64,000 nt of DNA, from positions 17,620,928-17,684,927 of the forward strand of contig NC_080711.1 in NCBI RefSeq assembly GCF_019097595.1, in the 5' to 3' direction. The notes under the pieces were generated by a model that did not search any database, was not told where the DNA came from, and saw only the letters and a program-made list of their open reading frames with translations. This DNA comes from Hemibagrus wyckioides (lineage: Eukaryota > Chordata > Actinopteri > Siluriformes > Bagridae). Position numbers and translations under genes: made by a program. Below, piece by piece: positions 1 through 12,197 of this stretch (position 1 is the first letter of the stretch; the number at the start of each line of letters is the position of its first letter).

Positions 1-189
1 CAACCACGCAGTCCAGTTTGCACTAATTACTCACCCATATCTAATATCCACACTTAACGTTACCTTATATAATCCAAATATGTTTTCCATATTGTGTATC
101 CTGGCGCTTTCATCATGTTTACTTGTGTGGAGTCTGCCCACGCGTACATACGGCTGCTTACGAATACTGGTTTGCTTTGCTCTAGTTTC

Positions 190-340
190 TAACGCTAAGC
201 CAGGAGAGTGAAGAGAGTTGCTTCCTGTGTTTGGAAGGCGTGTGTACGGATATGTCCTTTCGGTTTGCGAGCGACTGTTCGGCTGCAGAGAAAATGGCAG
301 CGGCCCAGCTTAGTGAGCTGCAGTGACTCATTGCTTACGG
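190..340 (+). promoter_or_regulatory. possible TATA-less promoter / non-coding first exon
   Basis: A short CpG-containing stretch in otherwise AT-rich DNA. It has an ETS-like GCTTCCTGT, a YY1-like AAAATGGCAG at 291-300, and a donor-like GTATGCG at 340. This pattern fits a housekeeping promoter with a non-coding first exon, possibly of tnrc6c, which lies downstream on the same strand. The ATG in the YY1-like motif opens only a 10-codon reading frame. No transcript evidence is available, so this is inference. Confidence 0.3.
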
Positions 341-699
341 TATGCGTGCACAACTGAGATGTGGGCCGCTTTTGATTGACCCGGGCTCGTCTAAACCTTA
401 TTTCGAGGCGAAAGAGTCGATCCCCTGCCCAGGACTGGATTTTGATTGGTTCCTGTGGTGTGCATGTGAAAGGGACAACCTGTGAGTTAGTAAATAGGCA
501 AGCTGAGGCTTTGATAATAAAGTGGTCCCTTACCCTGCTTGCCAACAGCGCACTCTCCTTTCATTCCTGTGCTCATTTTCCTCCTCCTCTGCACTTTCTA
601 CCCCCACACAACCAAAAGGTTTTCTCTCGAAGGAAAGCAGTGATTCAGAGAGAAACCAGTCCAGGTCTGATTTGATTTCCTCTGCCCACGTCACTCATT

Positions 700-3270
700 C
701 TGTCTCCTTGAAATCTGCATGTGCAACAAACTGTGGCTCCACTGCATGTTACTTAACAAATCGAAACCCACCTTCATGACAGAGGCTCCTTTATTTCCAT
801 GAGCAAGCATTTTCACCAGAAAACTCTGGAGTAGCCACAGCTCTAACCAAAGCTGGCAGCATCCTGTATTCAGGAAAAGCTTTCACTTTCTCTCGTGTCT
901 TCATGTTCTTTGCCTCATTCCTTTCAAGTCCTTAGCACATGGAAATGCCAGTATGGGTCATTTTGGATTTGGCAGAGGTTTTTTTGTTTTTCAATCTAAA
1001 AAGAACGTAGAAAAAAATGATTATTGATTCATTCAATCTGTTCTGTAGGACAGATATTATTATGAAGGTAATTTTTATTCCCACATGCTATATAAGATAA
1101 ATAAAGAACACCAGGGTTTAGAGAAAAGTTATACTTTATGCTTTAGTATTGTTATCTTAAAAAAAAACCAACAGCGTGGCAACAGATTTTTTTCAGTGTG
1201 CTAGCTGGGACCTTTTTGCTTCTTTTCTTTTTTTGGTATATTCTGCAGATTAAGCAGCAGAATGCCATGTTGTCAAGTTTTTAATCGTGAAGCAAGATTA
1301 CAAATCACTCGTCTGTCATCCTGTGTGGAAAGTCTGAAATGCTTCAGCACAGTCATCACGCTCACCATCTTTTTTTTTTAAATTTTCATTACATATTATT
1401 TGTCATGAGTCTCAAGACCTCCTCTTCATCTTTGTTTTTTACGATCAAAAAATTCAATGGCCGAAGCACAAAATAGTAATAATTTTGGTAGCGTACACTG
1501 CTCTGTGTGCCTGTTGCACCGTTGCCCCATGGCCTGGTGTAGCGCCTAGGGTTGTGGGCTTATTATAAGCCAGTTTGCAGCATTTACTCCCAGTGTAGCT
1601 TTCATAAAAAGCTACACTTGATTGCACTGGTTACTGTAACACACACATAGTGGAGCTGCCCTCTCATCATTTCTGAGTAGCAGGCAGTCTGTTATTCCAA
1701 CATTTCTAAGTTTTTTTTCCCCCAGATTCTAATTAAAGGTAAAGTTAACATGAGTTTTTGAGACCAAATAGGCTGTGTTTATCCAAAAATCAGTGTGTCT
1801 GTGTGTGTGTCGTCCTCTACTGTCAGCTGTTGGATCTGGCTAGAGCGCAGGCTGATGTGCGTCACGTCCTGTGCTGAAGGAATGAAGCGAGTGTGCTACT
1901 AAACTGTGGTTGCATAAGTCTCCCACTTACTTACCAACCCCCTTGTTGCCTCCTTCCTACAAGCCTCTGTGTAACCATCACACACGGCCGTCAGCACAGC
2001 TCCCTCAACACATTTGCACAGTGCTTCTATTGTTCTGTGTGTGTGTGTGTGTGTGTGTGGACATGCTCTGAGTGGAGCAGGTGGTAACATACCGTTCTCA
2101 AGGGATTTTCGCCTCCTTATCCAGCATCACACAAGGCCTTTTTGGACATTTCAGATTAACACAGTTAATTCACCTCAGCCATGATCTTATTTTACCCCCT
2201 GGATGTTAAAAGGATTTATTCATTCATATTCTGTGTGAAATTGAATTATAAAAACAAAAGCCAGTCTAATATAATCTGTCAAATCACACTTTTTGCTTTT
2301 GATATGTTGATATTGAACATTGTATAGCACAGTTGTTCTTGAGTGTTAGTAGAGCTGATATGGAGTGTGTACTGCTGTGCTGGGACATGTGACCTGAGGT
2401 CTAGTCGTCTGGCAGGTAGTCTCAGCTTTAGACGTCACGCCCACAAGCCGTTGACTCATTGTCTGATGTATATGCCACACAAAATTGGAAACACTTCAGG
2501 AGTTTAAAAGTTGTCATGGATTCTACAGGATTTACAGGAGATGTGTGTGTCGTGTTTTTAAACAGTGCGACTCTACTTTCCTCATAGAAGAAGGAAGCCA
2601 TCATGTCTAGAACCATGACAATGAGCTCTTATGTAAATCAGCTATATGCTGGAAATTCAAACGATGTGAATTTCAGACTACTTAATTTAAATGAAAGATC
2701 TACGGTTGTGGTCTGTTTTTGTCTTACTATACTTTACTTTATACTTTTCCATGCCCCTAAACATGACTCTAAACAACAAGAACTGTGATTGGTTGCTTTA
2801 CATGTCAGTCAGATGCTCTCTTGGCCGGTCCTCGGCCAATAAATGCTGCTATAGAGTCTGCCGTCAGTCTGAGGGTCTGCCCTATGCAAGACTAACTAAC
2901 AGGACCAGGCACTGGTTCTCACCAGAGTCCATGAGGAAGACCTCGTTATCCCCACTGCAGACTTATCAAAACAATATTAATAATATGAATGACCCTTTGC
3001 TTTCTCTTTTTTGGTTCCCGAACTCAGCAAAAAATAATTTTGAATACCAATTTCCAGTCTCTCATTATCTCCAAGAATTAGAATATTAGGAATTTTAGAC
3101 AATTTTTTTTTTTCTACTGTAAGAATGATGTATATTGCATTTGTTAAGAAAAATAAGCAAAAATATAATTTTGTATATAAAGAAAAACACCCACAATAAA
3201 TGTAGCTAAATCACACATGGCCCTTGTACAGATCTAAATAAATGTTTAAACCAACATTTATTGAGCAACT
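700..3270. other. non-coding stretch, probable 5' intron or flank of tnrc6c
   Basis: AT-rich DNA with no reading frame that resembles a protein. A short (GT)n run lies at about 2035-2059. I see no RNA gene and no recognisable transposon in it. Confidence 0.5.
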
Positions 3271-3280
3271 ATGTGTATAT

Positions 3281-3787
3281 ATACACCAATCAGGCATAAC
3301 ATTATGACCAGTGACAGGTGAAGTGAATAACACTGATGATCTCCTCATCATGGCACCTGTTAGTGGGTGGGATGTATTAGGCAGCAAGTGAACATTTTGT
3401 CGTCAAAGTTGATGTGTTAGAAGCAGGAAAAATGGACAAGCGTAAGGATTTGAGCGAGTTTGACAAGGGCCAAATTGTAACAGCTAGGCGACTGGATCAG
3501 AGCATCTCCAAAACTGCAGCTCTTGTGGGACGTTCCCGATCTGCAGTGGTCAGTATCTATCAAAAGTGTTCCAAGAAAGGGACAGGGTTGAACCGGCGAC
3601 AGGGTCATGGGCGGCCAAGGCTCATTGATGCACATGGGGAGCGAAGGCTAGTCTGTTTTGATCCGATCCAACAGACGAGCTGCTGTTTAAAATTGCTGAA
3701 GAAGTTAATGCTGGTTCTGATAGAAAGGTATCAGAATACATAGTGTAGGACGGGTCAGGGAAAAAGGGAACCAACACAATATTATAT
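3281..3787 (+). mobile_element. Tc1-like transposon, internally deleted
   Basis: The left end begins with the common fish Tc1 terminus (CACCAATCAGGCATAACATT). A transposase N-terminus follows at 3432-3743: [20 protein letters not shown], a helix-turn-helix segment around [20 protein letters not shown], and a GRPRL linker. The frame then stops. The next bases (GGAACCAACACAATATTA) look like the far 3' end of the same family, so the catalytic domain has been deleted. The right terminal repeat is not visible. Non-functional. Confidence 0.75.
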
Positions 3788-4435
3788 ATCTATAATGCCG
3801 ATATCAAAATTACAGCCCCTGGTAGCACTTGATCTTCACATGAAATCTGGACTAAGTGCGATAAAAGACCAGTGAAGCCTCAATGATCATAAACCACATT
3901 TTACAATGGGTTTAAGGTGTGCGTTTCCTTCCTTTCAGAAATATTCAGATTTTTCACTGTTCAGGTGCTGCATTTTGCAAGTTGATCCCACTATCTTGTA
4001 ACAAATCCAACAAGCCCAAGTTTGTTATGAAAGTTAACAGTTTCATTGCAGAAAACCATGCAGAGAAGTGTTCACTCATGGGCATTATTGCAGGTCAAGT
4101 CACCAGTCTTTCTTGGAGTGAAAGGTCTTTGGTTCTTGGTTAACATGGTAAAAGGGATTTTGTACATGTATAACCCTATATTTATATCTTATGGAAACAG
4201 GTGAATGTGGACTAACAACAGAAAAGGTTCACTTATCTAAAGTATTCCTATTCACATGGATGGAAAGCTGGCTTATTTTGTCTGTTTCAGCATATAATGC
4301 TTTCTTTCTGTTATGCATTAATTAGCAATTGATAACTGGTTCGCTTCCAAGACCTCATTATGAAAATTATGACTTTTTTTTTTGGATAGTTAGATCTACA
4401 TTCGCCTTCAAAACTATCTTGAAAAACACAAAACC

Positions 4436-5490
4436 TTTTATATTACACTACCCGATTTTTAGGCAAGCAAAAGTATAGGAATGGATGAGTCTTGAAGTTA
4501 ATAACACTTAACATTTGGTTGCATAATCCTGTGCTTGTGATAACTGCGTTAAGGTTATGACTCACTGGCATCAATGTGTTGGGTTCTTTTTTTTTTATGC
4601 TTTTACCCCAGCCTCTGTCTGTTGTTGTTTCTCCTCTTCAGGGTGTGTAATGCAGCTCAGTTGGATTATGGTCTACTTGATTGACTTGGCCAGTCTAAAA
4701 CCCTCCATTTTTTCACCGTGATAAAGTTCTGTTGTGTTGGCAGTGGGTTTTGGTTCAGTGTCTTGCTGCATCATGATGTTCTCCCAATCAATTTAAATGC
4801 ATTTCTCTGTAAACCAGTCTGTGTTCATTCTGCTCCTGCTACTGTCATGAGTTTACATCATCAATAAAGATTCGTGAGAATGTTTCAGAAGCAGCCATGC
4901 AAACCCAAGCCATGGCACTACCTCCACCATGCTTCACTGATGAGCTTGTATGTTTTGGATCATGAGCAGATGATTTCTTTCTCATCACTTTGGTAGAGGT
5001 TCATCTTGGTTCCAAAGCTCCTGAGGCTCATCTCTGTATTTCACTGCAGTTTACAGTCTGGTTCTTTGTTTTTTGATGAGTGGTTGAAGTCTTGATAGTC
5101 TCTATATTTCTGCTTTCAATGTCTTCGAATGGTGGATTGTGATACCATCACCTCTGTCTTGTGGAGGTTGTTGGTGATTGTGAGAGCTGTGAACGAAAAC
5201 CCAAAAACAACAATGTTTGCCATTGGAAGCAGTTATTTTTCTAAGCCGTTCCATTCTGTATTTGTTTCTGAGCATACCAGTTTCTTGCTTTGTCAGGGAA
5301 TTCCAAATTGTTGTATTGGCTATGCCTGCTGTTTGTGCAATGGCTCTGATTGATTTTTGCTCTTTGCTCAGTTTCAAAATGTCTTGTTTTTCTCCTGTAG
5401 ATGAATAGCTCTCTGATCTTTATGTTGACTTATCCTTTTTGACAGTCTTCACTGGTGAACCTTCAGCCTAAATCCAAGAGTAAATGTTCA
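4436..5490 (-). mobile_element. decayed Tc1-like transposon
   Basis: On the minus strand, 5102-5377 encodes a Tc1-type N-terminal helix-turn-helix (KLSKEQKSIRAIAQTAGIAN, then TTIWNSL). The plus strand of 4730-5060 reads as the complement of a Tc1 catalytic region, including the stretch near 4920 that runs CTACCTCCACCATGCTTCAC, typical of fish elements. Frames are broken by many indels. A terminus-like AGGCAAGCAAAAGTATAGGA lies near 4460. An old, dead copy. Confidence 0.65.
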
Positions 5491-5906
5491 GAGATCTTTA
5501 TTGTTTAAACAATCATTCTAACAAATCTGTGTCTTTGCTGCTCCAGTAGTTTGTATATAAGCAAAAAAGAATATAATAAGCCTATTGCTTTCAACATATT
5601 ATTCTATTTCTTCATAAAACATTCCCCCTCTTTTTTACTGACCTATTTCTGACCTATATATCACACCCTAGCAATATACTCCTGACTTAATTAGTAATGC
5701 TTAATTACATCATTATATGTTTGCCCAAAGAGAGCTGACATTATTTTTGGAGTAAGTAAAAAGTATGGTCTCTGTGAATGTAATCAATGGACCAGGGACT
5801 GTAATGAAATGTATCAGGCATTTTGCATTTTGTAAATGACACCATCCTTTTTGACAAAAAGTTGGTGTTCTTTTATCACTTGGTCATCTTGCTCTCCCCC
5901 TATAAT

Positions 5907-5999
5907 CTCTTTCTCTCACGCGCGCTCTCGCTCTCTCGTTCTCTCTCTCGCTCTCTCTCTCGCGCTCTCTCTCTCTCTCTCTCTCACTCTCGCTCTCGT

Positions 6000-6046
<47 letters not shown>

Positions 6047-6071
6047 CTCTCTCTCTCTCTCGCTCTCTCTC
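5907..6071. repeat. (CT)n microsatellite with CG interruptions
   Basis: About 165 bp of CT dinucleotides with scattered CG steps. It sits about 570 bp upstream of the TATA box at 6637. Reading frames across it (Ser/Leu/Arg runs) are artefacts of the repeat. Confidence 0.9.
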
Positions 6072-6636
6072 ATGCACACACACTATTTCCTCCCCCACGT
6101 CTTCTCAGTGCATGCACACTGCAAAGACATTTAGCTCTTGGCCACCTGCCTGCATCCATGTCAGCCTGTTTCCTATTTGGCGTTGGAGTGTTTCTCTTTC
6201 CTTTTAAAGGTGGGGGTGGGTACAGGAAGCCTTCATCAGATCTTGAGTGTTACAGTATTATCCTCTTTTTCTTTTTAACACAAAGCAGATCATTTTACAC
6301 AAGCATGGTAACAGTGAGCAATAGACCATGTGTGTGTGTGTCCAGTTCAGCCTATAGACTGAACGCTGTACTGCTTTTGTCTTTGTGCTGCTATTGCGGG
6401 ATCTCCAAATGGGATATGCTAATTGCAGCCCAAGTGGTCTCAGTTCACCATTTTGTCACGATTTACAAGCGTAAAATGAGCCCTGAACAATGGGAGGAAA
6501 AGAAATCTCTGCTCTGTTTTCCACTCCCATGTGAGTGCACGCTGGAAAGCACTCCCTGTTTTAACCTTCACCCGGGGTGCACTCCCTGCACGCAAGCACA
6601 AGCACGAGGCTGCTCTCCGCTTCAGGAGCATAGAGA

Positions 6637-6646
6637 TATATAAATA
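6637..6646 (+). promoter_or_regulatory. TATA box of a candidate alternative tnrc6c promoter
   Basis: TATATAAATA followed by AGGCTGG. Spacing predicts transcription from about 6670, just ahead of a GC-rich stretch that ends in a splice donor at 6859. The pairing with the exon described next makes it more than a chance AT match, but no transcript data support it here. Confidence 0.4.
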
Positions 6647-6669
6647 AGGCTGGAGTGAGAGAGCAGGGT

Positions 6670-6858
6670 CGGATCCTGTCTATGCAGTGTGGGATGAACG
6701 GGGCGGTCGCTTGCACGCTGTGCCGCAGTTTCTTGGCAGCGGTTCAGGAGTGAGCCTTGGAAGACATATTGTAGGAGACATATCGTAGCAGGAATGCCTG
6801 ACGTTCTGCACACAACCTAAAGCCCATGGGACGATGGTCGGGAGGCTCCTCTCTTCAG
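6670..6858 (+). CDS. tnrc6c: candidate alternative first exon of tnrc6c (coding part 6834-6858)
   Basis: The exon would run from the inferred TATA-driven start to the donor CAG|GTACTT at 6858/6859. The ATG at 6834 has a good context (A at -3, G at +4). It gives MVGRLLSS plus one base, and that single base joins exactly in phase to the exon at 9077, which needs one base and continues [11 protein letters not shown]. Two upstream ATGs (6794, a very short frame; 6826, out of frame) weaken the start. The exact 5' end is inferred. Confidence 0.4.
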
Positions 6859-7187
6859 GTACTTTTCCACTTCGTCATTTCCCCACCCCCTCTAGACGAC
6901 AGAACATTTCTCTTCCGCTCTCTTCCACTCTCCTCTCAGTGCAGCACTGCTTCTGTTTATTTTGGTCTCGCACTATCCTGATGACTACAAATAAAGCGCA
7001 AAGCCACAGAAGGCGGTTTTTACACAGGGCATAAGTGTTCTTTGTTGAACAAGCTCCTGAGCGGTACTGATATGTTGACGACAGCTCCGGGCTGTTTTGG
7101 CTATGTTTCAGGCTTGATAAAATGGCGTCCTTTGCTACGCAGTGACTCTTCAAAAGGATGGTGCTTATGTCAGAAGCACACTGCCTT

Positions 7188-7189
<2 letters not shown>

Positions 7190-7218
<29 letters not shown>
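7190..7218. repeat. (CT)n microsatellite
   Basis: Pure CT run inside the intron after 6858. Confidence 0.85.
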
Positions 7219-7220
<2 letters not shown>

Positions 7221-7581
7221 GTTCTTTCACTTGCATACAATGTGTCACTGTTTTTCTCTGATCTCTGGTTGAAAGTGTGTGCAGGAAAGCCACTGATTTC
7301 CCTATACTTGAAGCATGCTGAACAGTGTATGCACATGCAAAGACACACAAAACACAGCAGAGTTGAACCAGGAAAATGGGCAGTGCTTGCCAAGTAATTA
7401 ACCGTTCATGATCTTTCAGCGAATGCTTTCAAATGTTACTGATTTATTTAAAAGGGAAGGGTGTGTATTCCAGTTGGTCAGGCTTTGGTTCGGAAGGTAA
7501 AGATTTGTGGTGACGGCAATGCAAATTATGTATGCAGAGATGTAAGGTACTTTTTAAGCTTTTGGTTAAAAAAAAAAAGAT

Positions 7582-7686
<105 letters not shown>

Positions 7687-9076
7687 GTTTTTTTTTTATG
7701 TGTAGATTTAGTAAGTTAGCATTAATGTATTAATTCAGAATAAATACTTCAGACAGATAGATAGATGGGTAGAAAAAATGTAAACATTTAGGGTATTACT
7801 TTCCATTTTATTATATTCTAAAGTTAAGCTGAACATGCTGTTACATGGTTTAATCAGATATATCAAACTATACCAGTGATGAATATTGGTCAGTCACCCC
7901 TGTGACCAAACAGTACAGGGGCAGAAGAGTTGCATAATGAAACAACATTCAACCATTCATTAAGAGATCATGAGTTCCCGACAGTTCAAGGGGGCCAAAT
8001 TAGCAATTCTCTCTCAGTGGAGATTCCAGACTCTCCTGACCCTGTCAGTCACGACAATGCTAGCCAATCTTGGACATCTGTGAGCTCTTGTGTGCTGAGG
8101 TGGGCAAATACTGCTTTCCTCCAAGAGTGTTACACACATAAAGCAGCTGTTTGGAAAGATGTGGTCAGTTTTCTCTGCGTGTTTCTGGGGAACAGGAATT
8201 ACTCTTACAACAAACTGCTGGGGTTTTTTTCCTGAATTTTTAAGTGTGATTAATTTTGTGCTTTTCTTAAATGCATTTTCTCCCAAATTTAAGCAATTTC
8301 TTTCACACATTTGCATTGTCCAGGTTTCTGTCCACTCGTGCAAATTCTCAAATACAACATGGTTTTCACAGATGCGGAATTATAACTACTTTGACCTTGT
8401 GTTTTTGTTTAAAAACCTTGAAAAGCTTTGATTCAACCTCCTTAAACTATCCTACTCTTCAGGCCTTACAGTTATATAGTAATAAAAATAGATAAAAATG
8501 TGATACTGTATTCGTTAAAAATTAAAGATCTATGGAATTCTGTCTTTTAAGAACTGCTGCTGTTATCATAAGCACTGTCCAGAAAAACCCTTTAATGTAT
8601 GCCTTTATTACTCTACACCTGTATATTGTTGTAATTTATAATCCCATCATTTTGGTTCATCCAGATGAGATTGGGTTTCCCTTTGAGTCATGTTCCTTTC
8701 AGATTTAATATTACATTTTTTATTGCCACTGGCTTACTTATTGTGGATCTAGATTTCTGCAAATGTTCAAATAAAGTTCAATATATGTCTAGTCAGTTGA
8801 ATTGAATTAAAATGAATAATGATGGTAGTAAGCCAAAAGCCAGCAGGCCTATGTTTTGTTTGATAGCTAATTAATGAGTATTTAACAGAACAGACAGTGT
8901 TCTTCTTAGGCTGCATTTATGCTTTGCTTACTCTTAGATATATTTTATTGATCCCATGAGGAACATTCACGCTTGTGTTGAAGTAATCATTTGAAAGATG
9001 TAACCCAGTATTTATGTCAATGTTATGCCATTTCATTCATTCTTTTTCACTCATTGTCTTTTTTTACTCTTTATAG

Positions 9077-11440
9077 ACCTGCCCTTGCAGAGTGGCCATT
9101 CAGCACAGTATGAAAGTCCCCACTGGGGACATACACCTATCAACAGCAGTGCTACTATAGTCACAACCAATAACAGTGGCTGGGATCAACTGATTATAAA
9201 CAAAAGTGATACAGAGGAGTGGCCTTCTATTTCTCGCAGTGAAAGCCACATCCCTGCAGGATGCCCATCAGATACTGAGAATATCAACATCATCAACAGC
9301 AACACAGACAGCATGAGTATGGCCACAGGGGGCAGCCAGCAAGGACACTTTCCCACTAATCATCCCAGTAAAGCCAGTAACAGCCACTCAGGAGGCATCC
9401 TCTCCAGCCAGAGTGGGGCCAGTAGAGGCTGGGGCTCTGGTCCATCTCCTGCCATTGCTGGAGAAGGAAAGGGTGATGGCAGCAGTGCATCAATGGGAGC
9501 CAGGACCTGGGGCTCCTCTAACTTTAACTTGAATTTGAATCCCAACGCCAACCCCTCTGCCTGGCCAGTCCTGGGACATGAGGGGACAGGCATGGGTGGC
9601 AGCTCTGGAGTATCCAACCAAGCTCCATCTAATATCAGCAGCCCACCATGTGCTCCATCCTCTGGACCGAGCAATAGTGGCAATATGATTGGTGGCAATG
9701 GAAATTCTGCTGGAAACTCTGGTAACGGTAATGGCAGCACCGCCTGGGGTGGTATGGTGTCTAGTGACACCTCTGAGCCACACTCCTCCCCTTCCACGAA
9801 TGTGTCTTTTAGCTCTGAACCTCAGAACCTTAACACTGAAGGACCAAATCACACTAAGCAAGAGCCCATGAGCCCTGCCAATAGTATGCCTAACTGGAGT
9901 GTCACCCCTGTTGGCATGGGCTCTTTTGTCCAGTCTCCAACAGGAAGTTCACAGGTCAATGGGGAGGAAGGGTCTGTGTGGGGTAATGGAGATGCCAAGT
10001 CTGCCAGTAGCTCTAAGGACTCTGGCTGGGATTCAGGAAGTGGTTGGGGTCAAGGAGTAGCTTCAGCCACCCCTGGCTGGGGCCAAGCCACATCCAATGG
10101 GGACTGGGGCAAGCATTCCACTGAACCTAAAGGGTGGGAGTCTGCAGGGTCTCCCACTCAAGAGCAGCCACTCAGTTCTTGGGGCAGTGGGGCCAATGCT
10201 CCAGCTAGTGACGGAAGCAGTGATAGCATGGATGGTCATTCTCACAGGAGAGAACACTCAAGAGATATGGCCCCACCTCTCCTGCCTGCCCAGGACATGG
10301 ATCCAAGAGTGCTGTGCAACACAGGATGGGGACAGACTCCAGTGCGTCAGCACACAGCGTGGGAGACAGAAGAAGCTGCGCACTCAAATAACAAGAATGA
10401 TGTTGGTACAGAAGCATGGGGCCCATCTTCAAATGCACCTCATATGGCACAACCATCATCTCATGGTAGTGTCAATCCAAGTTCTGGACCTGATTCTGGG
10501 GGCAAGACTGATGCACATCGCCCCGCTGCAGCAACTACATCAGGCTGGGGACAGTCCCCCAGTCAACCATGCTCTGGATGGGGTGACAACTCCAAGAAAC
10601 CCCCTATTGGTTCTGGAGGCTGGGGTAACCCTCCACAAGGAGGCCACAGTGGCAACTTGCAAAAAAGTGGGCAGTCCTGGGGCTCTGAAGACAAATGTCC
10701 TACTTGGGATGACTCCCATGCCAAGACTAAACCTCAGGGTTGGGGCGAGGGCCCCAAGCCATCCCATGGCTGGGGCAATGACCCAGGAGGGGACGGTGGA
10801 GCTGGCGATGAGTGGAATGACTCTGGAGAAGGAAAGAAGAATGGACCATCCAGCTCTTCCTGGGAGGGAGATGGAACAGGATGGAAAGAAAGCCCTCGAG
10901 GTTGGGGGAAGCCATCCCCAGGTGGAGGATGGGGAGATGCACAACGCTCCAATGCCTCAACACAGGGATGGCGCAACAAGTCTCAGGAGGGTGGCAATGG
11001 AAGCAGTACTGGTGGAAGCATGGGTTCATGGGGAGGTTCAAGCTCTCTCAAGAGTGGTTCAGGTTGGGGAGGAAGTAATGGGGGAGGAGTAAAACATAAT
11101 CATGCTGCAGAGCCAACAGGATGGGAAGAGCCCTCCCCACCATCCATCCGACGCAAGATGGAAATTGATGATGGTACCTCAGCTTGGGGTGATCCAAGCA
11201 GTTATAATAAGACAGTTAACCTCTGGGACAGGAACAATCCTGGAATGCAGAGTAAAACAGGCTCTGGAAATGCCAACAATCCCCCCAGCAACCATCACCA
11301 CCATACCCACCATAATCAACCTCCGTTGCAGGGCCATGGACATGGAGGGCCACCTGCAACAAACAGCCATATCACTCCTGACAATACAAGCCCGCATCAA
11401 GCAGTGGCTCCTCATAACAGAGCACCCCTGATGACCACAG
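9077..11440 (+). CDS. tnrc6c: tnrc6c exon: N-terminal GW-repeat, Argonaute-binding region
   Basis: A 788-codon exon rich in G, S, N, P and W, with dozens of GW, WG or SW pairs ([13 protein letters not shown] and the like). It begins [18 protein letters not shown] and includes [20 protein letters not shown], a tryptophan pattern shared across TNRC6 N-termini. [20 protein letters not shown] is a near-exact TNRC6C block. The end carries [20 protein letters not shown], then a histidine-rich tract. Acceptor TTATAG, donor CAG|GTAAAT, final phase 1. Confidence 0.95.
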
Positions 11441-12071
11441 GTAAATGAAATTCCTTGTCATTTATTTGCTGTTTTAAAAAAAGCTTATACAGTTCCTTTA
11501 AGGGGTTTGCCTTACCTTTAACTGCCTTAAAATAAACATAAACAAAGTATTTTCCTTATTTTAGACAGCAGAAACTTTTTATTGCTGAAATAGAATATCC
11601 CAAATAACCAGAATTGAATTCCGTGTTAGAAATAGGGCTGTACCTTAGGCTGATTTTAATATTTGGTTAGCTGCTAGGCAAGTAGCAAAAAGCATATTAT
11701 TGTGGTAATTATCATTTCTTTTTTTTCTCAGCAGTAGTTCGTGTGTTTGCAAATATAGTGAGGGAAAAATGAACAGGAACAATTGACTTAAAGCAAACAC
11801 TACTTTCATTTTGGAAAAAAAAAAATTAAAATACATTTTCTTTGTATTATATATGAGTGACAATTTCTGGCCATATGGCATAACTCGCCACCAAATACTA
11901 ATTTCAGTATTTTATTACTGGTGTCTCAAGTGGTGTTTATTTTTAAACATAATCAGGAAAGTAATGCATTTGGCCTTTACCTTTTCACATTTAGCAAGTT
12001 GTCAGATGGCCTGTGGCCCAATACATATTTATATTGACTTTATGCTATTTGTGCGATCAATTTATGACTGT

Positions 12072-12127
<56 letters not shown>

Positions 12128-12128
12128 C

Positions 12129-12197
<69 letters not shown>

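Noticed and set aside
5823..6207. Several overlapping frames of 60-199 codons on both strands, rich in Ser, Leu and Arg/Glu
   Set aside because: They are translations of the (CT)n microsatellite and its flank.
9360..11415. Many alternative-frame and antisense frames up to 331 codons
   Set aside because: Shadows of the GC-richer GW-repeat exon of tnrc6c; no family resemblance.
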